Assembly (NCBI GenBank): GCA_023451825.1
Contig: JAEXYA010000019.1
Coordinates: 1 to 32,965, forward strand
DNA from: Pseudomonadota bacterium
GTDB taxonomy: Bacteria > Pseudomonadota > Alphaproteobacteria > Rhizobiales > Xanthobacteraceae
Reading direction: 5' to 3'
DNA length: 32,965 nucleotides
A model generated the notes under the pieces. It saw only the letters and a list, made by a program, of their open reading frames with translations, was not told the origin of the DNA and did not search any database. This document shows, piece by piece, positions 23,153 through 31,507 of this stretch; positions within the stretch are counted from its first letter, which is position 1, and each line of letters begins with the position of its first letter. The position numbers and the translations under genes are program-made.

Positions 23153-24118
23153 TTACTCCACCGCCACCAGCGCATGGACCGAGAATTGATCCTCCGCATC
23201 TGTCCATGACGATTTCGGCTCCCAGCCGGACCCACGGGCCAGCGCGCCGAAACGCTCCATGCTGTATTTATAGCTGCTCTCGGTGTGGATGCTCTCGCCC
23301 GCGCGAAAATTGAAGCTGCGGCCGAACAGATGCACGGTCTGCGGCTCCTTGGCGATCAGGTGCATCTCGATGCGGTGGCGTTCCTTGTTGTAGATCGCGC
23401 GATGCACGAAAGCGCCGAGATCGAAGTCGCCGCCAAGCTCGCGATTGATGCGCACCAGCACGTTCTTGTTGAACGCACCGGTGACGCCTGCCGCATCATT
23501 ATAGGCAGCCTGCAACACACGCTCGTCCTTCTCGAGATCGATGCCGATCAGCATCAGCGCGCCCTTGCCGAGAATCTCGCGGGCCGAGCGCAGAAACGCG
23601 CTGGCTTCATGCGGATCGAAATTGCCGAGGGTCGAGCCTGGAAAAAAGCCAACCTTCGGCATCGCCTTTACGTCGGTGGGCAGATCGAAGGTGGTGGTGA
23701 AATCGGCATTCACCGGCAATACGTTCAGCTTCGGAAAATCCTTGCGCAGATCGGCGGCCTGATCGGCGAGGAAATCGCCGGAAATATCCACCGGCACATA
23801 GGCACCGAACGAACACTGTTCGAGCAGCAGCCGCACCTTGGTCGTGGCGCCGGCACCGAATTCCACTAGCGCGGCATCCGCCGGAATGATCGAACAGATG
23901 TCCTTGCCGCGTGCACGCAAGATGCCGAGTTCGGTACGCGTTGGGTAATATTCCGGCAGCTTTGTAATCTGCTCGAATAGCTGGGAGCCGGCTTCGTCAT
24001 AAAAGTATTTCGGTGATAGTTTTTTCGGTTGCTGCGACAGCGCTTCCGTCACATCTGCAGCGAAGGCCGTGGTTGCGGGATCGAGCTCGGCCTGGGCCAG
24101 CGGGGCGTGGACGTTCAT
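23153..24118 (-). CDS. egtD: Histidine N-alpha-methyltransferase EgtD (ergothioneine biosynthesis)
   Basis: A 321-residue SAM-dependent enzyme that trimethylates histidine to hercynine, the first step to ergothioneine. Motifs: LPEYYPTRTELGIL (54-67; Tyr and Arg of the histidine site), the SAM site VEFGAGATTKVRLLL (85-99), PGSTLGNF with Asn166, and GESIHTESSYKYS (274-286), whose Glu280 and Ser282 fit the imidazole-binding Glu/Ser of mycobacterial EgtD. Length equals the family. The ATG at 24118 has GAGGAGAG ahead. It lies 44 bp after egtB on the same strand, so the pair is one operon in the order egtB-egtD. Confidence 0.95.
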   Translation of the reverse strand: MNVHAPLAQAELDPATTAFAADVTEALSQQPKKLSPKYFYDEAGSQLFEQITKLPEYYPTRTELGILRARGKDICSIIPADAALVEFGAGATTKVRLLLEQCSFGAYVPVDISGDFLADQAADLRKDFPKLNVLPVNADFTTTFDLPTDVKAMPKVGFFPGSTLGNFDPHEASAFLRSAREILGKGALMLIGIDLEKDERVLQAAYNDAAGVTGAFNKNVLVRINRELGGDFDLGAFVHRAIYNKERHRIEMHLIAKEPQTVHLFGRSFNFRAGESIHTESSYKYSMERFGALARGSGWEPKSSWTDAEDQFSVHALVAVE

Positions 24119-24162
24119 GTCACTCTCCTCAACGCGGTCGCGTCAATGCGATGGTGATGAAA

Positions 24163-25401
24163 TCAGTTGCCGTAGTCTGCGAGACGCAGACCGGTAAACT
24201 GCCAGCGATGGTGGGGATAAAAGAAATTGCGATAGGTGACACGGCTGTGACCGTCCGGCGTGGCGAGCGACGAGCCGCGCAGAACATACTGGTTCACCAT
24301 GAACTTGCCGTTGTATTCGCCGAGCGCGCCTTCGATGGCGCGGTAGCCAGGGTAGGGGGCGTAGGAGCTGCGCGTCCATTGCCAGACGATGCCATAGGCG
24401 TCGTTGAGGCTGTTCGCGCGGGCCGCGACTTCCCATTCCATTTCGGTGGGCAGATGTTTTCCGCTCCAGCGCGCAAAGGCATCGGCTTCATAATAGCTGA
24501 CGTGGCAAACCGGCGCATCCGGATCGACGGGCTGCAGACCGCCCAGCGTCATGATCTGCCAATCACCATCGATCTTGCGCCAGTGACCAGGCGCCTGCCA
24601 CTCCTCGCGCGCGGCGGCAGCGAAGCCATCCATCAGCCAGAGGGTGGCCTTGTCGTAGCCACCATCATCCATGAATTCGCGCCATTCGCGATTGGTCACG
24701 AGGTTGCGCTGCAGTTTGACCGGGCCGACAAGCGCGCGATGCGCGGGTTTTTCATTGTCGAAATGGAAGCTGTCGCTCTGATGGCCGATGGTGTGGATGC
24801 CTTCGGTGAGCGTGGTCCAGCTGTCACCATCGCGCGTCGCTGCCGGAATGTGCCAGCCGGCGTCATAGGCCGGCGGGATCGGGTTCTGTGCGAAAGCGTG
24901 GAGGATGTCGGTGTACATCAGCTCCTGATGTTGCTGCTCGTGGTTCATGCCGACTTCGAGCAGCGGCACCAGCGATGCGAGTTTTTCCTCGCTCGCGTTG
25001 CCAAAGAATCTCACGACGGCGTCATCGACATAACGGCGATAAGCTGTGACTTCGTCTGCCGAGGGTCGGGTCAGATGGCTGCGTTGCGCGCGCGCGTGGC
25101 GCGGGCCGGCCGAGACATAATAAGAATTGAACAGATAGGCGTAGTCGGGATGGAAGACCTTGTAGCCCAGCTGATGCTCGCCGAGCAGGAACTGCTCCCA
25201 GAACCACGTGACATGCGCGCGGTGCCATTTCGCCGGGCTCGCATCAGGCATTGACTGGATCAGCTGATCTTCCGGCGACAGCGGCGCCGCGCGGCGCTCG
25301 GTCTCGTTACGGACCGTCAAAAAGGCATCGCTGAGTTGTTTGGCGAGGGAGCCGGACGGGGCAATCGGGGCTGCGTGCTGGGCGGATACTGATGGCGTCA
25401 C
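24163..25401 (-). CDS. egtB: Ergothioneine synthase EgtB (iron-dependent sulfoxide synthase)
   Basis: A 412-residue enzyme that joins hercynine to a thiol (gamma-glutamylcysteine or cysteine) with oxygen. The N-terminal DinB-like domain holds the 3-His iron site: AKWHRAHVTWFWEQFLL with His63 and GMNHEQQHQELMYTD with His154 and His158. The C-terminal sulfatase-modifying-factor (FGE) domain has PAHRALVGPVKLQRNLVTNR, PVCHVSYYEADAFARWSGKH and LPTEMEWEVAAR, then VWQWTRSSYAPYPG. The tail NFFYPHHRWQFTGLRLA is typical. No egtC or egtE is beside it, the minimal egtBD form common in proteobacteria. Start GTG at 25401 with GGAG six bases ahead. Divergent from grxD, with a palindrome in the shared region. 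Confidence 0.95.
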   Translation of the reverse strand: MTPSVSAQHAAPIAPSGSLAKQLSDAFLTVRNETERRAAPLSPEDQLIQSMPDASPAKWHRAHVTWFWEQFLLGEHQLGYKVFHPDYAYLFNSYYVSAGPRHARAQRSHLTRPSADEVTAYRRYVDDAVVRFFGNASEEKLASLVPLLEVGMNHEQQHQELMYTDILHAFAQNPIPPAYDAGWHIPAATRDGDSWTTLTEGIHTIGHQSDSFHFDNEKPAHRALVGPVKLQRNLVTNREWREFMDDGGYDKATLWLMDGFAAAAREEWQAPGHWRKIDGDWQIMTLGGLQPVDPDAPVCHVSYYEADAFARWSGKHLPTEMEWEVAARANSLNDAYGIVWQWTRSSYAPYPGYRAIEGALGEYNGKFMVNQYVLRGSSLATPDGHSRVTYRNFFYPHHRWQFTGLRLADYGN

Positions 25402-25462
25402 GTAAGTCTCCGATTTTGGGGGAGAACGTCAGTCTTCCGGATGGGTTCCGCAGAAACGGTTT

Positions 25463-25476
25463 GTCCTAAATAGGAC
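25463..25476. promoter_or_regulatory. Perfect 14-bp palindrome between egtB and grxD
   Basis: GTCCTA-AA-TAGGAC, arms of six bases and a two-base centre, 62 bp upstream of egtB and 213 bp upstream of grxD. It is a candidate operator in the divergent region. The rest of this 287-bp region holds a second hairpin (AAAGCCCG at 25578-25585 with CGGGCTTT at 25592-25599) and no gene. Confidence 0.4.
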
Positions 25477-25577
25477 GTCCGCGGCGGGATGAAAGGCTTC
25501 CCATCATACAAATCGGCCCCATCGCGGCTTGGACAAAGTTGCGGAAAAGCGACCGGCGGGCCGAGGAGATGGCCGGA

Positions 25578-25599
25578 AAAGCCCGCTAAACCGGGCTTT
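25578..25599. other. Hairpin upstream of grxD
   Basis: Perfect 8-bp arms AAAGCCCG and CGGGCTTT with a six-base loop (CTAAAC), 90 bp ahead of the grxD start and 177 bp ahead of egtB on the other strand. It has a weak T-run on the minus strand (CTTTTCC). It lies between two divergent genes, where a terminator is not needed, so it may be a leader hairpin of the grxD mRNA. Confidence 0.4.
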
Positions 25600-25688
25600 C
25601 GGCTTGGGATGCGAAACGGATTCGCCTATATGGGCAGGCAAGGGCCGCTGCGCCGAATGGGCGACAGGCTGCGAGCAAGGACGCGATC

Positions 25689-26024
<336 letters not shown>

Positions 26025-26047
26025 TCTTCCAGCGACAAATCGGCCCG

Positions 26048-26566
26048 GTGACGCTCGACGTCATCGTGGCCGACATCACCACGCTGCGCGTGGATGCCAT
26101 CGTCAATGCCGCCAATGAGACGCTTCTCGGCGGCGGCGGCGTGGACGGCGCGATTCATCGGGCCGCTGGCCCGGATCTGCTTGCCGAATGCCGCAGCCTT
26201 GGCGGCTGCGTCACGGGCGACGCCAAAATCACCCTCGGATACCGTTTGCCGGCGCGCCATGTGATCCACACGGTTGGCCCGATCTGGCATGGCGGCGGGC
26301 ATGGCGAGGATGCTGCTCTCGCCTCATGTTACCGGCGCTCGCTCGAACTTTGCCAGCAGAACAAACTCGCGGCGGTCGCATTCCCGGCGATCTCGACGGG
26401 CGTCTATGGCTTCCCGGCCGAGCGAGCCGCAGATATCTGCGTGCGGGCCGTGATCGAGCCGGCGACGCGCATGCCGAGCCTGACTGCGGTGACCTTCTGC
26501 TGTTTCTCCGAGCCTTCTGCAAACTTGCATCGTCAGGCGCTTGCCCGCTTAGCGCCTCTTGCCTGA
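26048..26566 (+). CDS. Macro-domain protein, O-acetyl-ADP-ribose deacetylase (YmdB-like)
   Basis: A 172-residue single macro domain. It shows DAIVNAANETLLGGGGVDGA followed by IHRAAG (residues 16-41), with Asn20 and the adjoining glycine-rich loop, and the second ligand loop AAVAFPAISTGVYGFPAERA, as in E. coli YmdB. Such proteins remove the acetyl group from O-acetyl-ADP-ribose or ADP-ribose from proteins. The start is GTG at 26048 with a weak ribosome site; there is no ATG that preserves the domain. It lies 23 bp after grxD and 47 bp before the serine hydrolase gene on the same strand. Confidence 0.93.
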   Translation: MTLDVIVADITTLRVDAIVNAANETLLGGGGVDGAIHRAAGPDLLAECRSLGGCVTGDAKITLGYRLPARHVIHTVGPIWHGGGHGEDAALASCYRRSLELCQQNKLAAVAFPAISTGVYGFPAERAADICVRAVIEPATRMPSLTAVTFCCFSEPSANLHRQALARLAPLA

Positions 26567-26613
26567 CATCGCGTCGCCGCTAGACTTCCCGGGATCTGGC
26601 GAAGAGGATTGCG

Positions 26614-27909
26614 ATGAAGCGACGGGATGTGATGCGTGCGTTGATAGCCTGTGTGCTGCTCCTCTCGGCATCCGCATCGGCGCAAGACCGTTTTGCCGCC
26701 GAGGGCACTTTCGACATCCCGGCCGGAGCACATTTCTCGCAGGAAAAGCTCAAGGCCATCGACGCCTTCTTCAAGACGCAGATCGAGAACGGAAAAATCC
26801 CTGGGGCCATCGTGCTGATCCAGCAGCATGGCAAGCCGGTCTATGAACGCTTCTTCGGCGAGCGTGATCCCGATACCAAGCAGCCGATGACGGCGGACAC
26901 GATCTTCCGCCTGCATTCCATGACCAAGCCGATCACGTCCTTCGCGGCGATGATGCTGGTGGACGAAGGAAAGCTGAAGCTCGACGATCCCGTGTCGAAA
27001 TACATTCCATCCTTCGCGAAGGCCAAGGTAGGCGTCGAGAAGAAGCTGGAGAACGGGGAGAAGGCGCTGGAGATCGTCGCGCCCGATCGCCCCGTGACGA
27101 TCCGCGATCTGCTGCTGCACACATCCGGCATCACCTATGGCTTTTATGGCGACAGCCTGGTGCGCCGCGCCTATGGCAATGCCGACATCTACAATGGCGA
27201 TTTCGACAACAAGGAATTCGCCGACCGCATCGCGCAACTGCCGCTGGAATATCAGCCCGGCACCATGTGGGACTATGGCCACTCCACCGACATTCTCGGC
27301 CGCGTCATCGAAGTGGTGTCCGGCAAGACGCTGCTCGGATTCGAGAAAGAGAAGTTGTTGAAGCCGCTCGGCATGACGTCCACCGGCTTCTATGTGAAGG
27401 AAAAGGCGAAAGAGGCGTTGCTGGCGAAGCCGATGGGGTGGGACCGTGATTTCCGCACCGGCCGGCAGGGACGCCCCGAGACTTATCAGAAATGGGAGTC
27501 CGGCAGCGGCGGCATGGTCTCGACGCTGTCGGACTATCGCAAATTTGCGCAGATGCTGCTCAATGGCGGCGAGTTCGACGGCAAGCGCTATCTCAGCGCA
27601 GCCGCCTTCAAGGACATGACCACCGATCACATCGGCAAGGACTCGGGCATCAAGCGCGACGCACTGTATTTCCCCGGCGATGGTTTCGGTTTCGGCTATG
27701 GCTTCGCCGTACGCACCGATGCCGGAAACGCAAAGCCGCCGCCGCCGGGATCGCTTGGCGAGCTGAAATGGGATGGCGCCTCCGGCTGCTATTTCATCAT
27801 CGATCCCAAGCAGGACTTCTTCATGATCCTGCTCGAACAGACCCCCTCCGAACGCCAACGCATCCAGCGCTCGCTCAAGCTGCTCGTCTATGAAGCGCTG
27901 GAGAAATAG
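26614..27909 (+). CDS. Serine hydrolase of the beta-lactamase/class C family, first of a tandem pair
   Basis: A 431-residue exported protein. The signal peptide ends at SASAQD (about residue 24). The S-x-x-K nucleophile motif is FRLHSMTKP with Ser102 and Lys105; the second motif, usually Y-x-N, is Tyr221-Gly-His223 in WDYGHSTD, the esterase-like form. It also has GKIPGAIVLIQQHGKPVYER, LLHTSGITYGFYGD and GFGYGFAVRT. Such proteins are mostly esterases or D-amino acid peptidases rather than true beta-lactamases. The ATG at 26614 has AGAGGA ahead. The second gene starts inside its last 20 bases, and the two proteins are clear paralogues through their length. Confidence 0.92.
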   Translation: MKRRDVMRALIACVLLLSASASAQDRFAAEGTFDIPAGAHFSQEKLKAIDAFFKTQIENGKIPGAIVLIQQHGKPVYERFFGERDPDTKQPMTADTIFRLHSMTKPITSFAAMMLVDEGKLKLDDPVSKYIPSFAKAKVGVEKKLENGEKALEIVAPDRPVTIRDLLLHTSGITYGFYGDSLVRRAYGNADIYNGDFDNKEFADRIAQLPLEYQPGTMWDYGHSTDILGRVIEVVSGKTLLGFEKEKLLKPLGMTSTGFYVKEKAKEALLAKPMGWDRDFRTGRQGRPETYQKWESGSGGMVSTLSDYRKFAQMLLNGGEFDGKRYLSAAAFKDMTTDHIGKDSGIKRDALYFPGDGFGFGYGFAVRTDAGNAKPPPPGSLGELKWDGASGCYFIIDPKQDFFMILLEQTPSERQRIQRSLKLLVYEALEK

Positions 27910-29170
27910 CGCCCTCGCATTGTTGGTGCTGGCGCTGTGCGGCGCCGGCCATGTTGGCTTGCCGGTATCGTCGGCCCTGGCGGACAAAGCGCATCCAGTC
28001 GCGCGAACATTCTCGCCCGGCAGGCTGCTCAAGCTCGACGATTACTTTCTTGGCATGGTCGCCGAGCGCAAGATTCCAGGTGCCGTCGTGCTGGTTCAGC
28101 AACACGGCAAGCCCATTTACGTCGACACATTCGGCAATCGCGACAGCGGCCATCCGATGACGGCGGATTCGATCTTCCGGCTGTATTCGATGAGCAAGCC
28201 GGTCACCTCGGTCGCGGCCATGATGCTGGTCGAGGATGGCAGGCTGAAGCTCGACGATCCCTTGTCGAAATACATCCCGGCCTTCGCGAAAGCCAAAGTG
28301 GGGCTCGATGCGCCGGGTGGCGACGAACACGCCAATTTTGGATTGGCGCCGCTCAAGCGACCGGTCACCATCGCCGATCTGCTGAAGCATACGTCCGGCA
28401 TCACTTACGGCTTCTATGGTGATGATCCCGCGCGAAAGCGTTATGCGCAGCTCGATGTGTTCGGTCGCGACTGGGACAATGCGTCGTGGGCCGAGCGGAT
28501 CGCCAAATTGCCGCTGGCCGAGCAGCCGGGCACGCTGTGGAATTACGGGCATTCCACCGACATCCTCGGGCGGGTGATCGAGGTCGTGTCGGGCGACACG
28601 CTCTATCATTTTCTGAGGGATCGCTTGTTCGAGCCGCTCGGGATGACCGATACGTCGTTCTACGTCACAGATCTGAATCACCGCGAGCGCGTCGCCGAGC
28701 CATTCGCATCCGACCGCATGGTCGGACCGGTGGTCGGCATGCATGATCCCGCCGATGTCAAGCTTTGGCAGGCAGGGGGCTCCGGGCTTGTCGGGACGGT
28801 GGCCGATTACGCGCGCTTCCTGCAGATGCTGCTCGATGGCGGGACGCTGGACGGCCGGCGCTATCTGTCGGCCGCGGGCGTGAAGGAGATGACACGCGAT
28901 CACATCGGCCCCGGCAGCGGCGTGGCGCGCGATTATTATTACTTTCCCGGTGCCGCCAGCGGCTTCGGCTACGGCTTTGCCGTACGCACGAAAGAACTGG
29001 CTGAGGAGCCGGGGCCACTCGGCGAATATCGCTGGGATGGTGTCGGCGGCACCTTCTTCTGGGTTGATCCTGCCGACGACATGTTCGTCCTGGTGATGAC
29101 CCAGGCGCCATCGCAGCGCTGGCGCATGGAAGTGGATGTGCGCAAGATCGTGTATGAGGCGCTGGAATAG
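27890..29170 (+). CDS. Serine hydrolase of the beta-lactamase/class C family, second of a tandem pair
   Basis: A 426-residue paralogue of the preceding protein. Signal peptide: MKRWRNSALALLVLALCGAG. S-x-x-K at Ser100-Lys103 (FRLYSMSKP), Tyr220-Gly-His222 (WNYGHSTDILGRVIEVVSGD), AERKIPGAVVLVQQHGKPIY and KHTSGITYGFYGDD are all shared. The ATG at 27890 overlaps the first gene by 20 bp and is out of frame with it, so the two are translated from one message; the ribosome site is weak, in keeping with coupling. Both genes end with VYEALE, and the start of this gene lies within that tail. Substrate unknown. Confidence 0.91.
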   Translation: MKRWRNSALALLVLALCGAGHVGLPVSSALADKAHPVARTFSPGRLLKLDDYFLGMVAERKIPGAVVLVQQHGKPIYVDTFGNRDSGHPMTADSIFRLYSMSKPVTSVAAMMLVEDGRLKLDDPLSKYIPAFAKAKVGLDAPGGDEHANFGLAPLKRPVTIADLLKHTSGITYGFYGDDPARKRYAQLDVFGRDWDNASWAERIAKLPLAEQPGTLWNYGHSTDILGRVIEVVSGDTLYHFLRDRLFEPLGMTDTSFYVTDLNHRERVAEPFASDRMVGPVVGMHDPADVKLWQAGGSGLVGTVADYARFLQMLLDGGTLDGRRYLSAAGVKEMTRDHIGPGSGVARDYYYFPGAASGFGYGFAVRTKELAEEPGPLGEYRWDGVGGTFFWVDPADDMFVLVMTQAPSQRWRMEVDVRKIVYEALE

Positions 29171-29190
29171 GCGCCTGTCCTAACACTCCG

Positions 29191-29306
29191 CCCTCATCCT
29201 GAGGAGCGGCGTCTTCGCCGCGTCTCGAAGCATGGCTGCGGGCTCCGAGCCCGGCCAGCTCATGGTTCGAGACGCGCGCCAAGCGGCGCGCTCCTCACCA
29301 TGAGGG
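29191..29306. repeat. CCCTCATCCTGAGGAG-type palindromic repeat, copy 2
   Basis: A 116-bp element with ends CCCTCATCCTGAGGAGC and GCTCCTCACCATGAGGG, inner arms GCGTCTCGAAGCATGG and CCAGCTCATGGTTCGAGACG. It is the same family as 23020-23133 in the reverse orientation. It lies between the convergent second serine hydrolase gene and threonine aldolase gene. Confidence 0.92.
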
Positions 29307-29312
29307 ACGGAG

Positions 29313-30380
29313 TTAGACGTTGCGCACGATCTCGCGCACAAGCCCGAGCGTTTCTTCAATCATCGGCGCCGTCACATCCAGATGCGTGCAGGCCCGAATG
29401 CGGCCATCCATGGTGGCGAGCGTCACGCCCTTCACGCGCAAGGCCCTTACCATGTCAGCTGCGCCGATCCCCGCACCGGCAGGATCGAAGAAGACGAGGT
29501 TCGTCTCCGGCTCCTGCACGTCGATGCCTTCGATCTGCGCGAGCCCGCGCGCAAGCGTCCGCGCATGGGCGTGGTCATCGGCCAGCCGATCCACATGATG
29601 ATCGAGCGCATGAATGCAGGCGGCAGCGACGATGCCGGCCTGTCGCATGGAGCCGCCGAGGCCTTGTTTCCAGCGCCAGACGGCATCGATGTAGTCGCGC
29701 GTGCCGGCCAGCACGGCGCCAACGGGCGCGCCGAGGCCCTTGCTGAAATCGATCCACACGGAATCCCAGCCATCCGTCATGTCGCGCGCGCTGATGCCGG
29801 TGGCGACACAGGCATTCAACAGCCGTGCGCCGTCCATATGGGTAGCCATGCCGCGTTCGCGCGCGATGGTGACGATGTCGTCGAGATCGGCTTTCGCCCA
29901 GATGGTGCCGCCGCCGATATTCGCGGTTTGCTCGACGCTGACGAGCGTCTGCGCGGCCTCGTAGCGCGTGCGCGGATGCAGGGCCGCGCGGAGCGTATCT
30001 GGCGAGAACTTGCCATCGGCACCATCGAGCCCGGTGATCTGAAATCCGCCAAGCGCAGCATGGGTGCCGCCTTCGCGCGACAGGATGTGCGCGGTGCGAT
30101 GGGCGAGGATCTCGTCGCCCGGCCGGCAATGGGTGAGCAGGCCGGCGACATTGCACATGGTGCCCGATGGCATGAACACCGCGGCTTCCTTGCCGAGTAG
30201 ATCGGCGACGCGATCGCAGAGTGCATTGACGGTGGGGTCGTCGCCGACTTGTTCGTCGCCAACCTCCGCGGCCGCCATCGCGGCACGCATGGCGGGCGTG
30301 GGCTTGGTCTGGGTGTCCGACAGCAAATTGATGCGAACGGGCGGCTGCGATGGATCGGGGCGGGCGGGGGTGAAGGGCAT
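29313..30380 (-). CDS. ltaE: Low-specificity L-threonine aldolase
   Basis: A 355-residue PLP enzyme that splits L-threonine or L-allo-threonine into glycine and acetaldehyde. It has the start INLLSDTQTKPTPAMRAAMA, AEVGDEQVGDDPTVN, MPSGTMCNVAGLLTHCRPGD, HMDGARLLNACVATG with the PLP-binding Asp183, and DFSKGLGAPVGAVLAG with the Schiff-base Lys214. The reaction is that of the family; side-chain stereochemistry cannot be told. ATG at 30380 has GGAAA ahead. It lies after rpsD on the same strand but is separated from it by a terminator and a repeat. It is flanked by repeats on both sides. Confidence 0.92.
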   Translation of the reverse strand: MPFTPARPDPSQPPVRINLLSDTQTKPTPAMRAAMAAAEVGDEQVGDDPTVNALCDRVADLLGKEAAVFMPSGTMCNVAGLLTHCRPGDEILAHRTAHILSREGGTHAALGGFQITGLDGADGKFSPDTLRAALHPRTRYEAAQTLVSVEQTANIGGGTIWAKADLDDIVTIARERGMATHMDGARLLNACVATGISARDMTDGWDSVWIDFSKGLGAPVGAVLAGTRDYIDAVWRWKQGLGGSMRQAGIVAAACIHALDHHVDRLADDHAHARTLARGLAQIEGIDVQEPETNLVFFDPAGAGIGAADMVRALRVKGVTLATMDGRIRACTHLDVTAPMIEETLGLVREIVRNV

Positions 30381-30445
30381 GTTCGCTTTCCGACTGGCTC
30401 AGCAGAGTGAACAGGAGCGTGGATTGAGACGCGTTCAATCTCCGC

Positions 30446-30548
30446 CCCTCATGGTGAGGAGGCGCCACTTGGCGCCGTCTCGAACCATGAGCTGCATCTG
30501 TGGCCATCCTTCGAGACGCGCGCAAGGGCGCGCTCCTCAGGATGAGGG
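30446..30548. repeat. CCCTCATGGTGAGGAG-type palindromic repeat, copy 3
   Basis: A 103-bp element with ends CCCCTCATGGTGAGGAGGCG and GCTCCTCAGGATGAGGG, inner arms CCGTCTCGAACCATGAG and CCATCCTTCGAGACG. It has the same orientation as copy 1 (23020-23133) and lies between the rpsD terminator and the threonine aldolase start. Confidence 0.92.
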
Positions 30549-30565
30549 CGGAGTGTCGAGCGCAA

Positions 30566-30596
30566 CAAAAAAGGCCCCGGAAAACCGGGGCCTTTT
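30566..30596 (-). terminator. Rho-independent terminator of rpsD
   Basis: On the minus strand AAAAGGCCCCGG and CCGGGGCCTTTT are perfect 12-bp arms (30596-30585 and 30580-30569) about a TTTT loop, and a run of six T follows the GC core. It begins 20 bp after the rpsD stop. The plus strand has a shorter T-run (four), so it may work weakly in that direction too. Confidence 0.92.
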
Positions 30597-30616
30597 CATC
30601 ATTCTCGCTAAAGCGA

Positions 30617-31234
30617 TTAGCGCGAATAGAATTCGACGATCAGATGCGGTTCCATCTGCACGGCGAACGGGACGTCCGACAGTGCGGGGATGCGGATGAA
30701 GCGCGCGGTCATCTTGTTGTGGTCGGTTTCGACGTAATCCGGCACGTCGCGCTCGCCGAGCTGCGAGGCTTCGAGAACGACGGCGAGCTGCTTCGAGGAT
30801 TCCTTGACCTCGATCACGTCGCCGACCTTCACGAGGTAGCTCGAAATGTTGACGCGCTTGCCGTTCACGCGGACATGGCCGTGATTGATGAACTGGCGGG
30901 CGGCGAACATGGTGGCGACGAACTTGGCGCGATACACCACGGTGTCGAGGCGGCGCTCGAGCAGGCCGATCAGGTTTTCACCGGTGTCGCCCTTGAGGCG
31001 GGAAGCCTCGACGTAAACGGCATAGAACTGACGTTCGGAAATGTTGGCGTAATAGCCCTTCAGCTTCTGCTTGGCGCGCAGCTGCGTGCCGAAGTCCGAG
31101 AGCTTGCCCTTGCGGCGCTGGCCGTGCTGGCCCGGGCCGTATTCGCGCTTGTTGACCGGAGACTTGGGGCGACCCCAAATGTTCTGGCCCATGCGGCGGT
31201 CGATTTTGTACTTGGCTTCACTACGCTTTGTCAT
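30617..31234 (-). CDS. rpsD: 30S ribosomal protein S4
   Basis: A 205-residue primary 16S rRNA-binding protein. It starts TKRSEAKYKIDRRMGQNIWG, has GQHGQRRKGKLSDFGTQLRA and the S4 RNA-binding domain RLDTVVYRAKFVATMFAARQ, FINHGHVRVNGKRVNI and YLVKVGDVIEVKE (about 95-160). No N-terminal zinc cysteines are present, as usual in this class of S4. The ATG at 31234 has GAGGACG ahead. It stands alone rather than in the alpha operon, with its own promoter (31398-31426), a leader of about 155 bases with a strong hairpin, and a terminator at 30566-30596. Confidence 0.98.
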   Translation of the reverse strand: MTKRSEAKYKIDRRMGQNIWGRPKSPVNKREYGPGQHGQRRKGKLSDFGTQLRAKQKLKGYYANISERQFYAVYVEASRLKGDTGENLIGLLERRLDTVVYRAKFVATMFAARQFINHGHVRVNGKRVNISSYLVKVGDVIEVKESSKQLAVVLEASQLGERDVPDYVETDHNKMTARFIRIPALSDVPFAVQMEPHLIVEFYSR

Positions 31235-31365
31235 CGCGTCCTCGATGGTTCATTGATGGATGAGGAGACGCGCCCTCCTTGTACCGGGTGATCTTTTGAA
31301 GGAAATCCCGGCACCGACAGGTTCATTCCCAAAGCTGGGTGGAGAACCACGGGTGCGAAACGCTT

Positions 31366-31387
31366 CGCGGGCCGAAAACGGCCCGCG
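31366..31387 (-). promoter_or_regulatory. Hairpin at the 5' end of the rpsD leader
   Basis: CGCGGGCCG (31366-31374) and CGGCCCGCG (31379-31387) form a perfect 9-bp stem with a four-base loop. With the promoter at 31398-31426 the transcript would start at about 31391, so the hairpin begins only a few bases from the 5' end. The remaining leader, about 130 bases to the start codon, has no other strong structure that I can see. Confidence 0.6.
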
Positions 31388-31397
31388 AGCAGGGCGG

Positions 31398-31426
31398 TTT
31401 CTAGGGGGCGGGGGCTGTTATGTCAA
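31398..31426 (-). promoter_or_regulatory. Sigma-70-type promoter of rpsD
   Basis: On the minus strand TTGACA (31426-31421) is a perfect -35 box and TAGAAA (31403-31398) a fair -10 box, with the ideal 17-bp spacer, which is almost all G/C. The start site would be at about 31391. It is the best promoter match that I find in the window and lies in front of a ribosomal protein gene. Confidence 0.8.
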
Positions 31427-31445
31427 TTCAAAGACAGGGCTTTTT

Positions 31446-31486
31446 GCCGTTTTGACGGCTTGGCCGGTGGTTTCGAGGCCGAAACC
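31446..31486. other. Two small hairpins between the cupin gene and the rpsD promoter
   Basis: GCCGT-TTTG-ACGGC (31446-31459) and GGTTTCG-AGGC-CGAAACC (31469-31486) are perfect short stems. The second may help end transcription of the cupin gene, which stops 22 bp away on the same strand, but it lacks a T-run. No gene is present. Confidence 0.35.
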
Positions 31487-31507
31487 TCGGTTCCCGCCGA
31501 TTTTAGC

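Noticed and set aside
25578..25599. The hairpin between egtB and grxD as a terminator
   Set aside because: The flanking genes are divergent, so no transcript ends there, and the T-run is short.
26533..28032. A 499-codon minus-strand frame opposite the serine hydrolase genes
   Set aside because: Shadow frame, with a similar one opposite the second copy at 27875-28903, as expected from duplicated genes rather than from a real antisense gene.
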